Assembly: GCF_002934665.1 (NCBI RefSeq)
Contig: NZ_NIRS01000005.1
Location: 62,001-126,000, forward strand
Direction: 5' to 3'
From: Pseudomonas laurylsulfatiphila
Lineage (GTDB): Bacteria > Pseudomonadota > Gammaproteobacteria > Pseudomonadales > Pseudomonadaceae
DNA: 64,000 nucleotides
In this document: positions 16,414 through 24,304 of the stretch, in pieces
How the letters are laid out: every line of letters begins with the position of its first letter
Numbering within the stretch: the stretch's first letter is position 1
Position numbers and translations under genes: made by a program
The notes under the pieces: model-generated
Told to the model about the DNA's origin: nothing
What the model saw: the letters and a program-made list of their open reading frames with translations, nothing else
Database searches by the model: none

Positions 16414-17697
16414 TCAGACGGCAATCCCTTTGCGGCACTGCAATTGTGCGGTGCGTACTCGGGAGAAGGCGCGCGCCAGGCGCAGGAGCATTTCATCGAT
16501 GTTGGCGTTGCTGACATTCAGCGCAGGGGTAAAGCGCAGGCAGTCGGGTTGCGGGGCGTTGAGCAACAGGCCTTCGTAGAGCGCGGCCTTGACGACCGCC
16601 TCAGCGGAATCGTCCGACAGCGTCAGCCCCCACAGCAGCCCTTGTCCGCGCAACTCGCCATGACCATAACGATGGGCCAAACGCCCCAAGCCTTCATGCA
16701 GGTGCTGACCGGCTTCTGCGACGTGCTTGAGGAAAGCCTTGTCCTGCACCGTATCGAGCACCGAAAGGCCCGCCGTGGTCATCAGTGCATTGCCATGATG
16801 GGTACCGGTCATCTCGCCGGGTTCGAAACAGCAGGCCTTGCCCCGCGCCAGCAGCGCGGCCAATGGCACCCCGCCGCCCAAGCCTTTGCCGAGCACGACG
16901 ATATCCGCCGTGACCCCGCAGGACTGTTCCGCGAGCAAGGTGCCACAACGGCCGATGCCGGTTTGCACTTCGTCGAAGATCAGCAATATGCCGAGTTCAC
17001 GGCACAAGCGTTCGACGCCCTTGAGGTAATGCGCAGTGGCCGGGATCACACCGGCTTCGCTCTGGATCGGTTCGAGCATGATCGCAACGGTCCGTTCATC
17101 CACGGCCGCATGCAATGCCGGAAGGTCATTGAACGGGACATGGCTGAAGCCCGGCAGTTGCGGCTCGAATCGGTTGGCCAATGTCGAACTGTCCGACGCC
17201 GACATCGTCGCCAGGCTACGGCCATGGTTACCGTTGTTGGCCACAATGATTCGCGACGCACCGCCGCGATGCTGCTGACCCCATTTGCGCGCCAGCTTTA
17301 TCGCCGCCTCACAGGCTTCGCTGCCGGTATTGAGCAGGTAGGCCTGATCACTGCCGGTGCTGGCACACAGACGTTCGGCAAGTCTGAGCATGCCGCGGTT
17401 ATGCAGGCCGAAACCCGGATTGATCAGCGCTTGAGCCTGGGCAGTGATGGCGTTGACCAGTACCGAAGGGCTGTGACCAAGGCTGTTGGCCCCACCGCCC
17501 TGGGAGAAATCCAGGTACGCACGGTCATCGCTGTCCCACAACCATGAACCCTGGCCACGCACAAACACCTGTTTCGGCCGCTCGACACCGGGCATCAAGT
17601 ACTCGCTGGAAAGACTGTTGTCTTTGGAAGGCAGGGAGGCGTCCATGACCAGATCATCAAGACTGGGAGGACTACGGCGCAGACTGAACAGATTCAT
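16414..17697 (-). CDS. Class III PLP-dependent aminotransferase (pqqI-type)
   Basis: A 427-residue fold-type I aminotransferase of the acetylornithine/4-aminobutyrate group. Visible are NTGSEACEAAIKLAR (phosphate binding), FDEVQTGIGR (cofactor Asp) and VVLGKGLGGGVPLAAL with the Schiff-base Lys. The amino donor is unknown. Its position next to the pqq operon fits the aminotransferase reported as PqqI in a P. fluorescens cluster, a recollection only. The ATG at 17697 sits three bases after a hairpin containing its Shine-Dalgarno; an alternative start is ATG at 17646. Divergent from the LysR gene. Confidence 0.85.
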   Translation of the reverse strand: MNLFSLRRSPPSLDDLVMDASLPSKDNSLSSEYLMPGVERPKQVFVRGQGSWLWDSDDRAYLDFSQGGGANSLGHSPSVLVNAITAQAQALINPGFGLHNRGMLRLAERLCASTGSDQAYLLNTGSEACEAAIKLARKWGQQHRGGASRIIVANNGNHGRSLATMSASDSSTLANRFEPQLPGFSHVPFNDLPALHAAVDERTVAIMLEPIQSEAGVIPATAHYLKGVERLCRELGILLIFDEVQTGIGRCGTLLAEQSCGVTADIVVLGKGLGGGVPLAALLARGKACCFEPGEMTGTHHGNALMTTAGLSVLDTVQDKAFLKHVAEAGQHLHEGLGRLAHRYGHGELRGQGLLWGLTLSDDSAEAVVKAALYEGLLLNAPQPDCLRFTPALNVSNANIDEMLLRLARAFSRVRTAQLQCRKGIAV

Positions 17698-17700
17698 CCG

Positions 17701-17724
17701 AAAAAACCTCTGATGAGGTTTTTT
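17701..17724 (-). promoter_or_regulatory. Hairpin covering the aminotransferase ribosome-binding site
   Basis: AAAAAACCTC (17701-17710) and GAGGTTTTTT (17715-17724) form a perfect 10-bp stem with a 4-base loop. Read on the minus strand, the GAGG that would serve as Shine-Dalgarno lies in the 3' arm, and a T-run leads straight to the start codon. It could be an attenuator or a leftover terminator. Confidence 0.5.
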
Positions 17725-17866
17725 GCCTTACCTATGTCAACACCATCGAAGCAAAGGGTATTCATCGTGCTCTGTGGCCCTGTAAGCCCTGTGAATGCGG
17801 TTAGACTAGGCTCAGGCAAGGCATTCAGCCATTTCGATTTCCCAGCATTTTCGATAAGTAATACTT

Positions 17867-18796
17867 ATGGATTTCAAGCAACTGCGTTATTTCGTCGCGG
17901 TCTATGAAGAAGGCCATGTGGGCCGGGCCGCCGAGCGCCTGTCGATCTCCCAGCCGGCGCTGTCCCAGCAAATCCGCCACCTCGAGCAAAACCTCGATGT
18001 GAGCCTGTTCGAACGCAACAGCAAACGCCTGTTGCCGACCCTCGCGGCCCACACGCTGTACAACCACGCCCTGCCTTTGCTCGATGGCCTGCAACGGGCA
18101 CGGGAGGCGCTCGGCAACTTCAAGGGTCAGGCGCTGCGCACCTTGGCCATCGGTGTATTGCAGACGGTGCATACCAGCCTCGTTCCACAGATGCTCGAAC
18201 GCGTGCGCAAGGCGCAGCCGCATCTTGTCGTGCAGATCTACGAACTGACCGGACTGGAAATCGAGCGGCGACTGCTCAACGGTTCTCTGGATATCGGCAT
18301 CAGCTACCTGCCGCCCCGCCAGCCTGGTTTGCATGGCGTGATGCTGTACGAAGATGAACTGACCCTGGTCATCCCGGCAGAGCACCCGCTGCGTGAATTC
18401 AAGAAGGTGTCCATGAGTCAGGCCGCCGAGCTGCCGATGTTGCTGCTGGGCGAGGAATTTCAGATCCGGCAGATCTGGCAAACCCAACTGGCGAACCTCG
18501 GACGTCGCCCACAGGTGCAAGCCGAACTGAACAACATGGCCGGCATCCTCGACAGCCTGCCGCATACACGCCTGGCGACGGTGCTGCCCGGACGCTCGCA
18601 AAAGACCCATGGCAACCACGAACTGCTGTGGAAACCCCTGAGCGAACCACGAGTACCACTGAAAGTCGGGTTGGTGTGTCGGGATGTGCAACGGCAGCAG
18701 GCCTCGCTGGCCTTGCTGCGGACATTGCTGGAAGAGGTGATAAATGGCCCGGCTGAACGTTTGAACAGCCCGAAGGCTCTGGACGGGCTGAGCTAG
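17867..18796 (+). CDS. LysR-family transcriptional regulator
   Basis: A 309-residue LTTR of standard length. The N-terminal HTH is MDFKQLRYFVAVYEEGHVGRAAERLSISQPALSQQIRHLEQ, and the C-terminal part is a two-lobed periplasmic-binding-like effector domain (LRTLAIGVLQTVHTSLVPQML ... LTLVIPAEHPL). It is divergent from the aminotransferase gene, 169 bases away, so that gene is the most likely target. The effector is unknown. It may correspond to the regulator called PqqH in P. fluorescens clusters (recollection). Confidence 0.92.
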   Translation: MDFKQLRYFVAVYEEGHVGRAAERLSISQPALSQQIRHLEQNLDVSLFERNSKRLLPTLAAHTLYNHALPLLDGLQRAREALGNFKGQALRTLAIGVLQTVHTSLVPQMLERVRKAQPHLVVQIYELTGLEIERRLLNGSLDIGISYLPPRQPGLHGVMLYEDELTLVIPAEHPLREFKKVSMSQAAELPMLLLGEEFQIRQIWQTQLANLGRRPQVQAELNNMAGILDSLPHTRLATVLPGRSQKTHGNHELLWKPLSEPRVPLKVGLVCRDVQRQQASLALLRTLLEEVINGPAERLNSPKALDGLS

Positions 18797-18821
18797 AAAC
18801 TTTTCTTCGGGCAAAAGAAAA

Positions 18822-18842
18822 CCCCGCCGAAGCGGGGCTTTG
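18822..18842. terminator. Intrinsic terminator after the LysR gene
   Basis: CCCCGC (18822-18827) pairs with GCGGGG (18832-18837) around CGAA, followed by CTTT, and preceded by an A-rich run. It could work in both directions. It is 25 bases past the LysR stop codon. Confidence 0.85.
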
Positions 18843-19023
18843 CAGACTGTTTCCCTGACATCCATTTCACTCCGCCGTCCTGGCAGAATCCTACGTGTCC
18901 CTGTTGTTGCTTTGCGCTTCCTGCGCTACGTCCATGAGAAGTAGATTAGCTGTGGATCCAATTTGCATCTATGGGAGAACAGCAGCACGTTATGTAAGAG
19001 AATGCTTACAAACCATTACTTCA

Positions 19024-20802
19024 TCAGAATTGTCCTGCATCCAGCAGGAACAACGATTCGCTACCGGCCTTGACCGACGCGCTCAACGAGTGAATCCGCG
19101 GCAACAGACGGGTGAAATAGAACCGTGCGGTGCCCAGTTTGCTGGCGTAGAAATCGTCTTGCGCTTCCTTGCCCAAAGCGGCCTTGGCCATCAGGGCCCA
19201 CATGTAGGCATACGCCACGTAGCCGAAGACCTGCAGATACTCGACCGATGCCGCGCCGATTTCGTTCGGATTGCTCTTCGCCCGATCCAGCAACCACGCG
19301 GTCAGTTCGTCGAGGGTGGTGACGGCGTCGTTGAGCGGCTTGGTGAACTCCGCCAGGTCAGCGCTGGCCGTTGCGGTGAAGTGACGAATCTCGTCGGCGA
19401 ACAGGTTGTAGAACGCCCCGCCGCTGCCGACGATCTTGCGCCCGACCAGGTCCAGCGCCTGAATGCCGTTGGTGCCTTCGTAGATCTGAGTGATGCGCAC
19501 GTCACGCACCAGTTGCTCCTGGCCCCACTCGCGGATGTAACCGTGGCCGCCGAACACCTGCTGGCCGTGAATGGTGGTTTCCAGACCGAGATCGGTCAGG
19601 AACGCCTTCGCCACCGGGGTCAGCAAGGCCACCAGGTCTTCTGCACGCTTGCGGGTGGCGGCATCTTCGCTGAACTTGGCGGTGTCCAGTTGCATGGCCA
19701 CGTAGGTGGAGAATGCACGGCCACCCTCGTTCGAGGCTTTCATGGTCAGCAGCATGCGACGCACGTCCGGGTGGACGATGATCGGGTCAGCCACTTTGTC
19801 CTTGTTCTGAGCGCCAGTCGGCGAACGGCTTTGCAGACGGTCACGGGCGTATTCCACGGCGTTCTGGTACGAGCGCTCGCCCGTGGCCAGGCCCTGGATA
19901 CCGACACCCAGACGCTCGTAGTTCATCATTGTGAACATCGCCGCCAGGCCTTTGTTCGGCTCGCCGACCAGGTAACCCACGGCCTCATCGAAGTTCATCA
20001 CGCAGGTCGCGGACGCCTGGATGCCCATCTTGTGTTCGATCGACCCGCAGTTCGCCGGGTTGCGCGCGCCCAGGCTGCCATCGGCATTGACCATGAACTT
20101 CGGCACCAGGAACAGCGAAATGCCTTTCGGGCCCGCCGGTGCATCCGGCAACTTGGCCAGCACCAGGTGGATGATGTTTTCGGTGAGGTCGTGTTCGCCA
20201 CCGGTGATGAAGATCTTGGTGCCGCTGACCTTGTAGGAACCGTCGGCCTGAGGCTCGGCCTTGGTGCGAATGATCCCCAGGTCAGTACCGGCGTGTGGCT
20301 CGGTCAGGCACATGGAACCGGCCCAGATGCCGGCGTACATGTTCGGCAGGTACGCGGCTTTCAGCTCTTCGCTGGCGTGGGCGTTGATCGACAGGCAGGC
20401 ACCGGCGGTCAGCATCGGATACAGACCGAACGACAGGCTGGCGGAGTTGACCATTTCTTCGACCTGGGCCGAAACGGCTTTGGGCATGCCCATGCCGCCG
20501 TAGGACGGATCGCCACCGACACCGACCCAACCGCCTTCCGCGTAGGTCTGATAGGCCTGCGGGAAACCTGCCGGCGTGGTGACGGCACCGTCGGCCCAAT
20601 GGCAACCTTCCTCGTCCGCAGCACGGCTCAGCGGTGCAATGCTTTTGCTGGTGACTTTGCCGGCTTCTTCCAGGATGGCTTCGACCGTTTCCGCATCGAC
20701 GGTCTCGGCCAGCGCAGGCAGTTCGGCCCAGAGTTTGGCGACCTCGAAAACTTCATTGAGGACGAAGCGCATATCGCGCAGGGGCGCTTTGTAGTCAGCC
20801 AT
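19024..20802 (-). CDS. Acyl-CoA dehydrogenase, ~600-residue DmdC/phenylacyl-CoA type (paralogue 1)
   Basis: A 592-residue FAD enzyme introducing a trans-2 double bond in acyl-CoAs. The order is: N-terminal extension (MADYKAPLRDMRFVLNEVF), helical and beta acyl-CoA dehydrogenase domains (MCLTEPHAGTDLG, GTKIFITGGEHD), C-terminal helical domain with IYEGTNGIQALDLVGRK, whose Glu is the catalytic base in DmdC-type enzymes, then the extra C-terminal domain of this subfamily. GAGG precedes the ATG. The true substrate is unknown. It lies 176 bases downstream of paralogue 2 on the same strand, with a terminator between. Confidence 0.92.
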   Translation of the reverse strand: MADYKAPLRDMRFVLNEVFEVAKLWAELPALAETVDAETVEAILEEAGKVTSKSIAPLSRAADEEGCHWADGAVTTPAGFPQAYQTYAEGGWVGVGGDPSYGGMGMPKAVSAQVEEMVNSASLSFGLYPMLTAGACLSINAHASEELKAAYLPNMYAGIWAGSMCLTEPHAGTDLGIIRTKAEPQADGSYKVSGTKIFITGGEHDLTENIIHLVLAKLPDAPAGPKGISLFLVPKFMVNADGSLGARNPANCGSIEHKMGIQASATCVMNFDEAVGYLVGEPNKGLAAMFTMMNYERLGVGIQGLATGERSYQNAVEYARDRLQSRSPTGAQNKDKVADPIIVHPDVRRMLLTMKASNEGGRAFSTYVAMQLDTAKFSEDAATRKRAEDLVALLTPVAKAFLTDLGLETTIHGQQVFGGHGYIREWGQEQLVRDVRITQIYEGTNGIQALDLVGRKIVGSGGAFYNLFADEIRHFTATASADLAEFTKPLNDAVTTLDELTAWLLDRAKSNPNEIGAASVEYLQVFGYVAYAYMWALMAKAALGKEAQDDFYASKLGTARFYFTRLLPRIHSLSASVKAGSESLFLLDAGQF

Positions 20803-20931
20803 GGCAAACCTCGCAAGATCTATACAGGTGATTCACAGAAAGAGTGTTTTTCGTTGGGTCGGAGTGTACATCAACAACTTTTGAGACACATAGGGTCAGC
20901 TCATGACTGTTTTGTTATTTTTGGTCATCAA

Positions 20932-20962
20932 CAAAAAAGCCCGCACAAGGCGAGCTTCTTTG
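20932..20962 (-). terminator. Terminator between the two acyl-CoA dehydrogenase genes
   Basis: On the minus strand AAGCTCGC and GCGGGCTT pair (one G-U) around a short loop, followed by a T-run. It ends paralogue 2 before paralogue 1, so the two genes need not share one transcript. Confidence 0.7.
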
Positions 20963-20978
20963 TAACTGATTTACATGG

Positions 20979-22775
20979 CTAAAGCGCAAACATCTCGGCC
21001 GGCAGTTGCATCAGACAATCGCTCCCCGCTTCGATGGCCGCCCGATGAGCGGCGGTGCGTGGCAACAGACGCTTGAAGTAAAACTCGCTGGTCGCCAGTT
21101 TGCCCCTGCAGAAGCCGGCATCACCGCTGCCAGTATCGAGCTGCGCCTGAGCCACCAGCGCCATGCGCAACCACAGGTAGCCGAGGATGATGTAACCGCT
21201 GTACATCAGGTAATCCACCGACGCGGCACCGACTTCGTCCGGGTTTTTCATCGCCGCCATGCCGACCCTGGTGGTCAACTCACCCCACTGCTGGTTCAGT
21301 TGATTGAGCTGCGCCACATACCCGGCCAGTTGTGGATGTTCGGCGTTCGCCGCACAGAACTTGTGGACGATCCTGGTGAACCCGCGCAGCAGCTTGCCCT
21401 GACTGCCGAGTACCTTGCGCCCGAGCAAGTCCAGTGCCTGAATCCCGTTGGTGCCTTCGTAGATCGGCGCAATGCGGCAGTCGCGTACTAGTTGCTCCAT
21501 ACCCCATTCACGAATGAACCCGTGGCCGCCAAACACTTGCATGCCATGGTTGGTCACTTCCAGGCCGGTGTCGGTCATGAAGGCTTTGCATATTGGCGTG
21601 AGGAACGCCAGCAGGTCTTCGGCATCCTGGCGCGCCGTTTCGTCCGGGCTCAAGTGTGCAACGTCGAGCAACTGTGCGGTGAAGTAGGTCAGCGCGCGGT
21701 TGCCTTCGTTGAAGGCTTTCATGGTCAGTAACATCCGCCGCACATCAGGGTGCACGATGATCGGGTCGGCGGCTTTTTCCGGGGCTTTCGGACCAGTCAG
21801 CGAGCGCATCTGCAATCGGTCGTTGGCGTATTTGATCGCGCCCTGGAAGCTCGCCTCGCCCAGACACAGACCTTGCATGCCCGTGCCCAACCGCGCGTGG
21901 TTCATCATGGTGAACATGCAGTTGAGGCCCTTGTTCGGCTCGCCGATCAAAAAGCCCTTGGCCGCGTCGAAGTTCAGTACGCAGGTGGCCGAGGCCTTGA
22001 TGCCCATCTTGTGTTCGATCGAGCCGCAGGACACGCCGTTGCGCTCGCCCGCTTCTCCCGCCGCATCGGGCAGGAACTTGGGCACGATAAACAGCGAAAT
22101 GCCCTTGGTTCCGGCCGGTGCATTCGGCAATTTGGCGAGCACCAGGTGAACGATGTTGGCGCTCATGTCGTGCTCGCCCGCAGAGATGAAGATCTTGCTG
22201 CCGGAGATTGCATAGCTGCCATCGGCCGCTGGCACGGCACGGGTCTTGATGATGCCCAGGTCGGTGCCGCAATGAGCTTCTGTCAGGCACATGGTGCCGG
22301 TCCATTGGCCAGCGGTGAGTTTCTTCAAATAGGTCTGCTTCTGCTCCTCGGTGCCGTGGGCGTGAATCGCCGACATCGCACCGTGGGTCAGGCCGGGGTA
22401 CATGCCCCACGAGGTATTGCTGGAACCCACCATCTCGCTGATGACCAGGCCCAGAGAGATCGGCAACCCTTGGCCGCCGTAAACCGGGTCCGCCGCCAGG
22501 CCATGCCAGCCGCCCTCGACATATTGGGCGAAGGCCTGCTTGAAGCCCGCGGGCGTGGTGACCACGCCGTTGTCGAAATGGCAGCCTTCTTGATCGCCGC
22601 TGCGGTTGAGCGGCGACAGTACGTTTTCGCAGAACTTTGCGCCTTCTTCGAGGATCGCATTGACCATGTCCGGGCTGGCATCGGTGGCCCCCAGCGCAGC
22701 GTAGTTACTGTGAAAGTCGAAGACGTGGTCGATCAGAAAGCGCATGTCGCGCAAGGGAGCTTTGTACTCGGGCAT
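20979..22775 (-). CDS. Acyl-CoA dehydrogenase, DmdC/phenylacyl-CoA type (paralogue 2)
   Basis: A ~598-residue paralogue of the neighbouring dehydrogenase: MPEYKAPLRDMRFLIDHVFDF, MCLTEAHCGTDLG, GSKIFISAGEHDM, IYEGTNGIQALDLLGRK. I start it at the second ATG (22775), which gives the MPxYKAPLRD start shared with its paralogues and eight bases from GGAG; the first ATG (22781) is too close to the ribosome site. It lies downstream of the GGDEF gene on the same strand. Substrate range unknown; family members act on medium- to long-chain or 3-(methylthio)propanoyl CoAs. Confidence 0.92.
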   Translation of the reverse strand: MPEYKAPLRDMRFLIDHVFDFHSNYAALGATDASPDMVNAILEEGAKFCENVLSPLNRSGDQEGCHFDNGVVTTPAGFKQAFAQYVEGGWHGLAADPVYGGQGLPISLGLVISEMVGSSNTSWGMYPGLTHGAMSAIHAHGTEEQKQTYLKKLTAGQWTGTMCLTEAHCGTDLGIIKTRAVPAADGSYAISGSKIFISAGEHDMSANIVHLVLAKLPNAPAGTKGISLFIVPKFLPDAAGEAGERNGVSCGSIEHKMGIKASATCVLNFDAAKGFLIGEPNKGLNCMFTMMNHARLGTGMQGLCLGEASFQGAIKYANDRLQMRSLTGPKAPEKAADPIIVHPDVRRMLLTMKAFNEGNRALTYFTAQLLDVAHLSPDETARQDAEDLLAFLTPICKAFMTDTGLEVTNHGMQVFGGHGFIREWGMEQLVRDCRIAPIYEGTNGIQALDLLGRKVLGSQGKLLRGFTRIVHKFCAANAEHPQLAGYVAQLNQLNQQWGELTTRVGMAAMKNPDEVGAASVDYLMYSGYIILGYLWLRMALVAQAQLDTGSGDAGFCRGKLATSEFYFKRLLPRTAAHRAAIEAGSDCLMQLPAEMFAL

Positions 22776-22860
22776 GGTCATTCTCCGTCGGCAGTTTTTT
22801 CCAACCTACTGCCGCCGACACTACGCCACAATCAATGTCCAGTCGCTGAATGCGCGATCA

Positions 22861-24153
22861 TCACTCAACCATAGCGGCGTCCATGCGCACGGCGCCGCGG
22901 CGGTTCTGCCCGAACGCCATCACGCAGTTACGCCCGGCGCCCTTGGCGCTGTAGAGCGCCTGGTCAGCGGATTTGAGCACCTCTTCCGGGGTGCGTTGAT
23001 CGATCCGTTCGGCAACGCCGATACTGACCGTGACCGATACACTCGACGCACCGGAACCGGCACGCCGCTGGCGCCCCTGATTGTCGTCCTGCGGGCGGTT
23101 TTCCTGATTACGCAGCTGAATGTTGTACGTGGCGATAGACTCGCGGATGACTTCCAGGTGCGGCATGCATTCTTCGAGGGTCTTGCCTGCAAACACCAGG
23201 GCAAATTCCTCACCGCCATAGCGATACGCCTTACCCCCACCGCCGATTTTCGACAGTTTGCTGGCCACCAGCCGCAGTACCTGGTCACCGACATCGTGGC
23301 CGTGGGTATCGTTGAATTTCTTGAAGTGGTCGACGTCGCTCATGGCCAACACGTAGTTGCGCCCCAGCCGTTGCATGCGCTCATTCAGCGCACGGCGGCC
23401 CGGCAGTCCGGTCAGTTCGTCGCGGAAGGCCATTTGATAGGCTTCGTGGGCAACGGCGGCGGCGATCATCAGCATCACCTGGCTGCACATGATGTTCAGC
23501 GTGAACGGCAGGATGAAGGTCTTCGGCAACATCCAGAACAACCCGAGCAATCCCACCAGTTGCGCGGCATGCAGCGGTCGCGGGTTGCGCCAGTATTGCC
23601 AGGTCAGCAGCACAAACGCGGCAATGAACACCGGATAGGACAACTGGATCAGACTCATCCAGGCGCCATGCAAGGCGGGCCAGCGAATCTCCGACAACCA
23701 GATCAGCAGCGCATGTGGATAACTTTGCTCAAGCCCCAGCGCCACGCTGCCGACCGCCAGCAATACGGCGAATCGCGCCACCATGTCCTGGAACAGATGG
23801 GTGCGTTCCTGCCACGCCGCGAATACCCCATACAACAATGGCAGCAGCAGGCAACACAGGTGAAAGACCACGGCGGCATCGTCACGCACCTTGCCGTTGT
23901 CGCGGTAATAGTCGGTCTGGGTGTCGAGCAGGAAGTAGGCGATGTACACCGTGACCATCAGAAACAGTTCACGCTGACGTCGGTACACCGCGCAATAGGC
24001 GCCACCGAGCAACAACACCAGGGTGGGCAGCACGTTGAACAGCGAGGTGAAAAAGACGTTCAGATCCTTGATGTACGCAGCCGCAAGCCCCGCCAGCAAC
24101 AGCAGCAATGACGGCAGGAAATGACTGAAACGTACAGCAGATGAGCGCGGCAA
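22861..24153 (-). CDS. Membrane-anchored diguanylate cyclase (GGDEF)
   Basis: A 430-residue protein with about six to seven hydrophobic segments in residues 10-235 and a C-terminal GGDEF domain. DELTGLPGRRALNERM opens the domain, DVDHFKKFNDTHGHDVGDQVL binds metal and nucleotide, and the active loop is YGGEEF (GGEEF near 313-317). The usual RxxD inhibitory site upstream of the loop is replaced by a glycine run, so product inhibition may be absent. An insertion (about 350-375) rich in Q, R and N is unusual. It makes c-di-GMP; the input signal is unknown. Confidence 0.92.
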   Translation of the reverse strand: MPRSSAVRFSHFLPSLLLLLAGLAAAYIKDLNVFFTSLFNVLPTLVLLLGGAYCAVYRRQRELFLMVTVYIAYFLLDTQTDYYRDNGKVRDDAAVVFHLCCLLLPLLYGVFAAWQERTHLFQDMVARFAVLLAVGSVALGLEQSYPHALLIWLSEIRWPALHGAWMSLIQLSYPVFIAAFVLLTWQYWRNPRPLHAAQLVGLLGLFWMLPKTFILPFTLNIMCSQVMLMIAAAVAHEAYQMAFRDELTGLPGRRALNERMQRLGRNYVLAMSDVDHFKKFNDTHGHDVGDQVLRLVASKLSKIGGGGKAYRYGGEEFALVFAGKTLEECMPHLEVIRESIATYNIQLRNQENRPQDDNQGRQRRAGSGASSVSVTVSIGVAERIDQRTPEEVLKSADQALYSAKGAGRNCVMAFGQNRRGAVRMDAAMVE

Positions 24154-24257
24154 GGGTAAAGCTCCGACCCGTCAGATCAATAGATGGCAATGTGCCCACT
24201 ACTGTAACGGCAGAGCCCCCGATTTACTGAGTGAAATACTGAGGTATTTGTAAAAGG

Positions 24258-24290
24258 GCACCACTGGCATCCATCAGATGCCAGTGGTGC
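24258..24290 (-). terminator. 14-bp stem terminator after the di-heme cytochrome gene
   Basis: GCACCACTGGCATC (24258-24271) pairs perfectly with its complement at 24277-24290 around CATCA. On the minus strand it is followed by CCCTTTT. It marks the left edge of the cytochrome/secreted-protein module. Confidence 0.75.
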
Positions 24291-24304
24291 AAGGGGAAAT
24301 ACGG

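Noticed and set aside
18895..20982. A 695-codon plus-strand frame over acyl-CoA dehydrogenase 1
   Set aside because: Antisense shadow; the minus strand encodes a complete enzyme with motifs and ribosome site.
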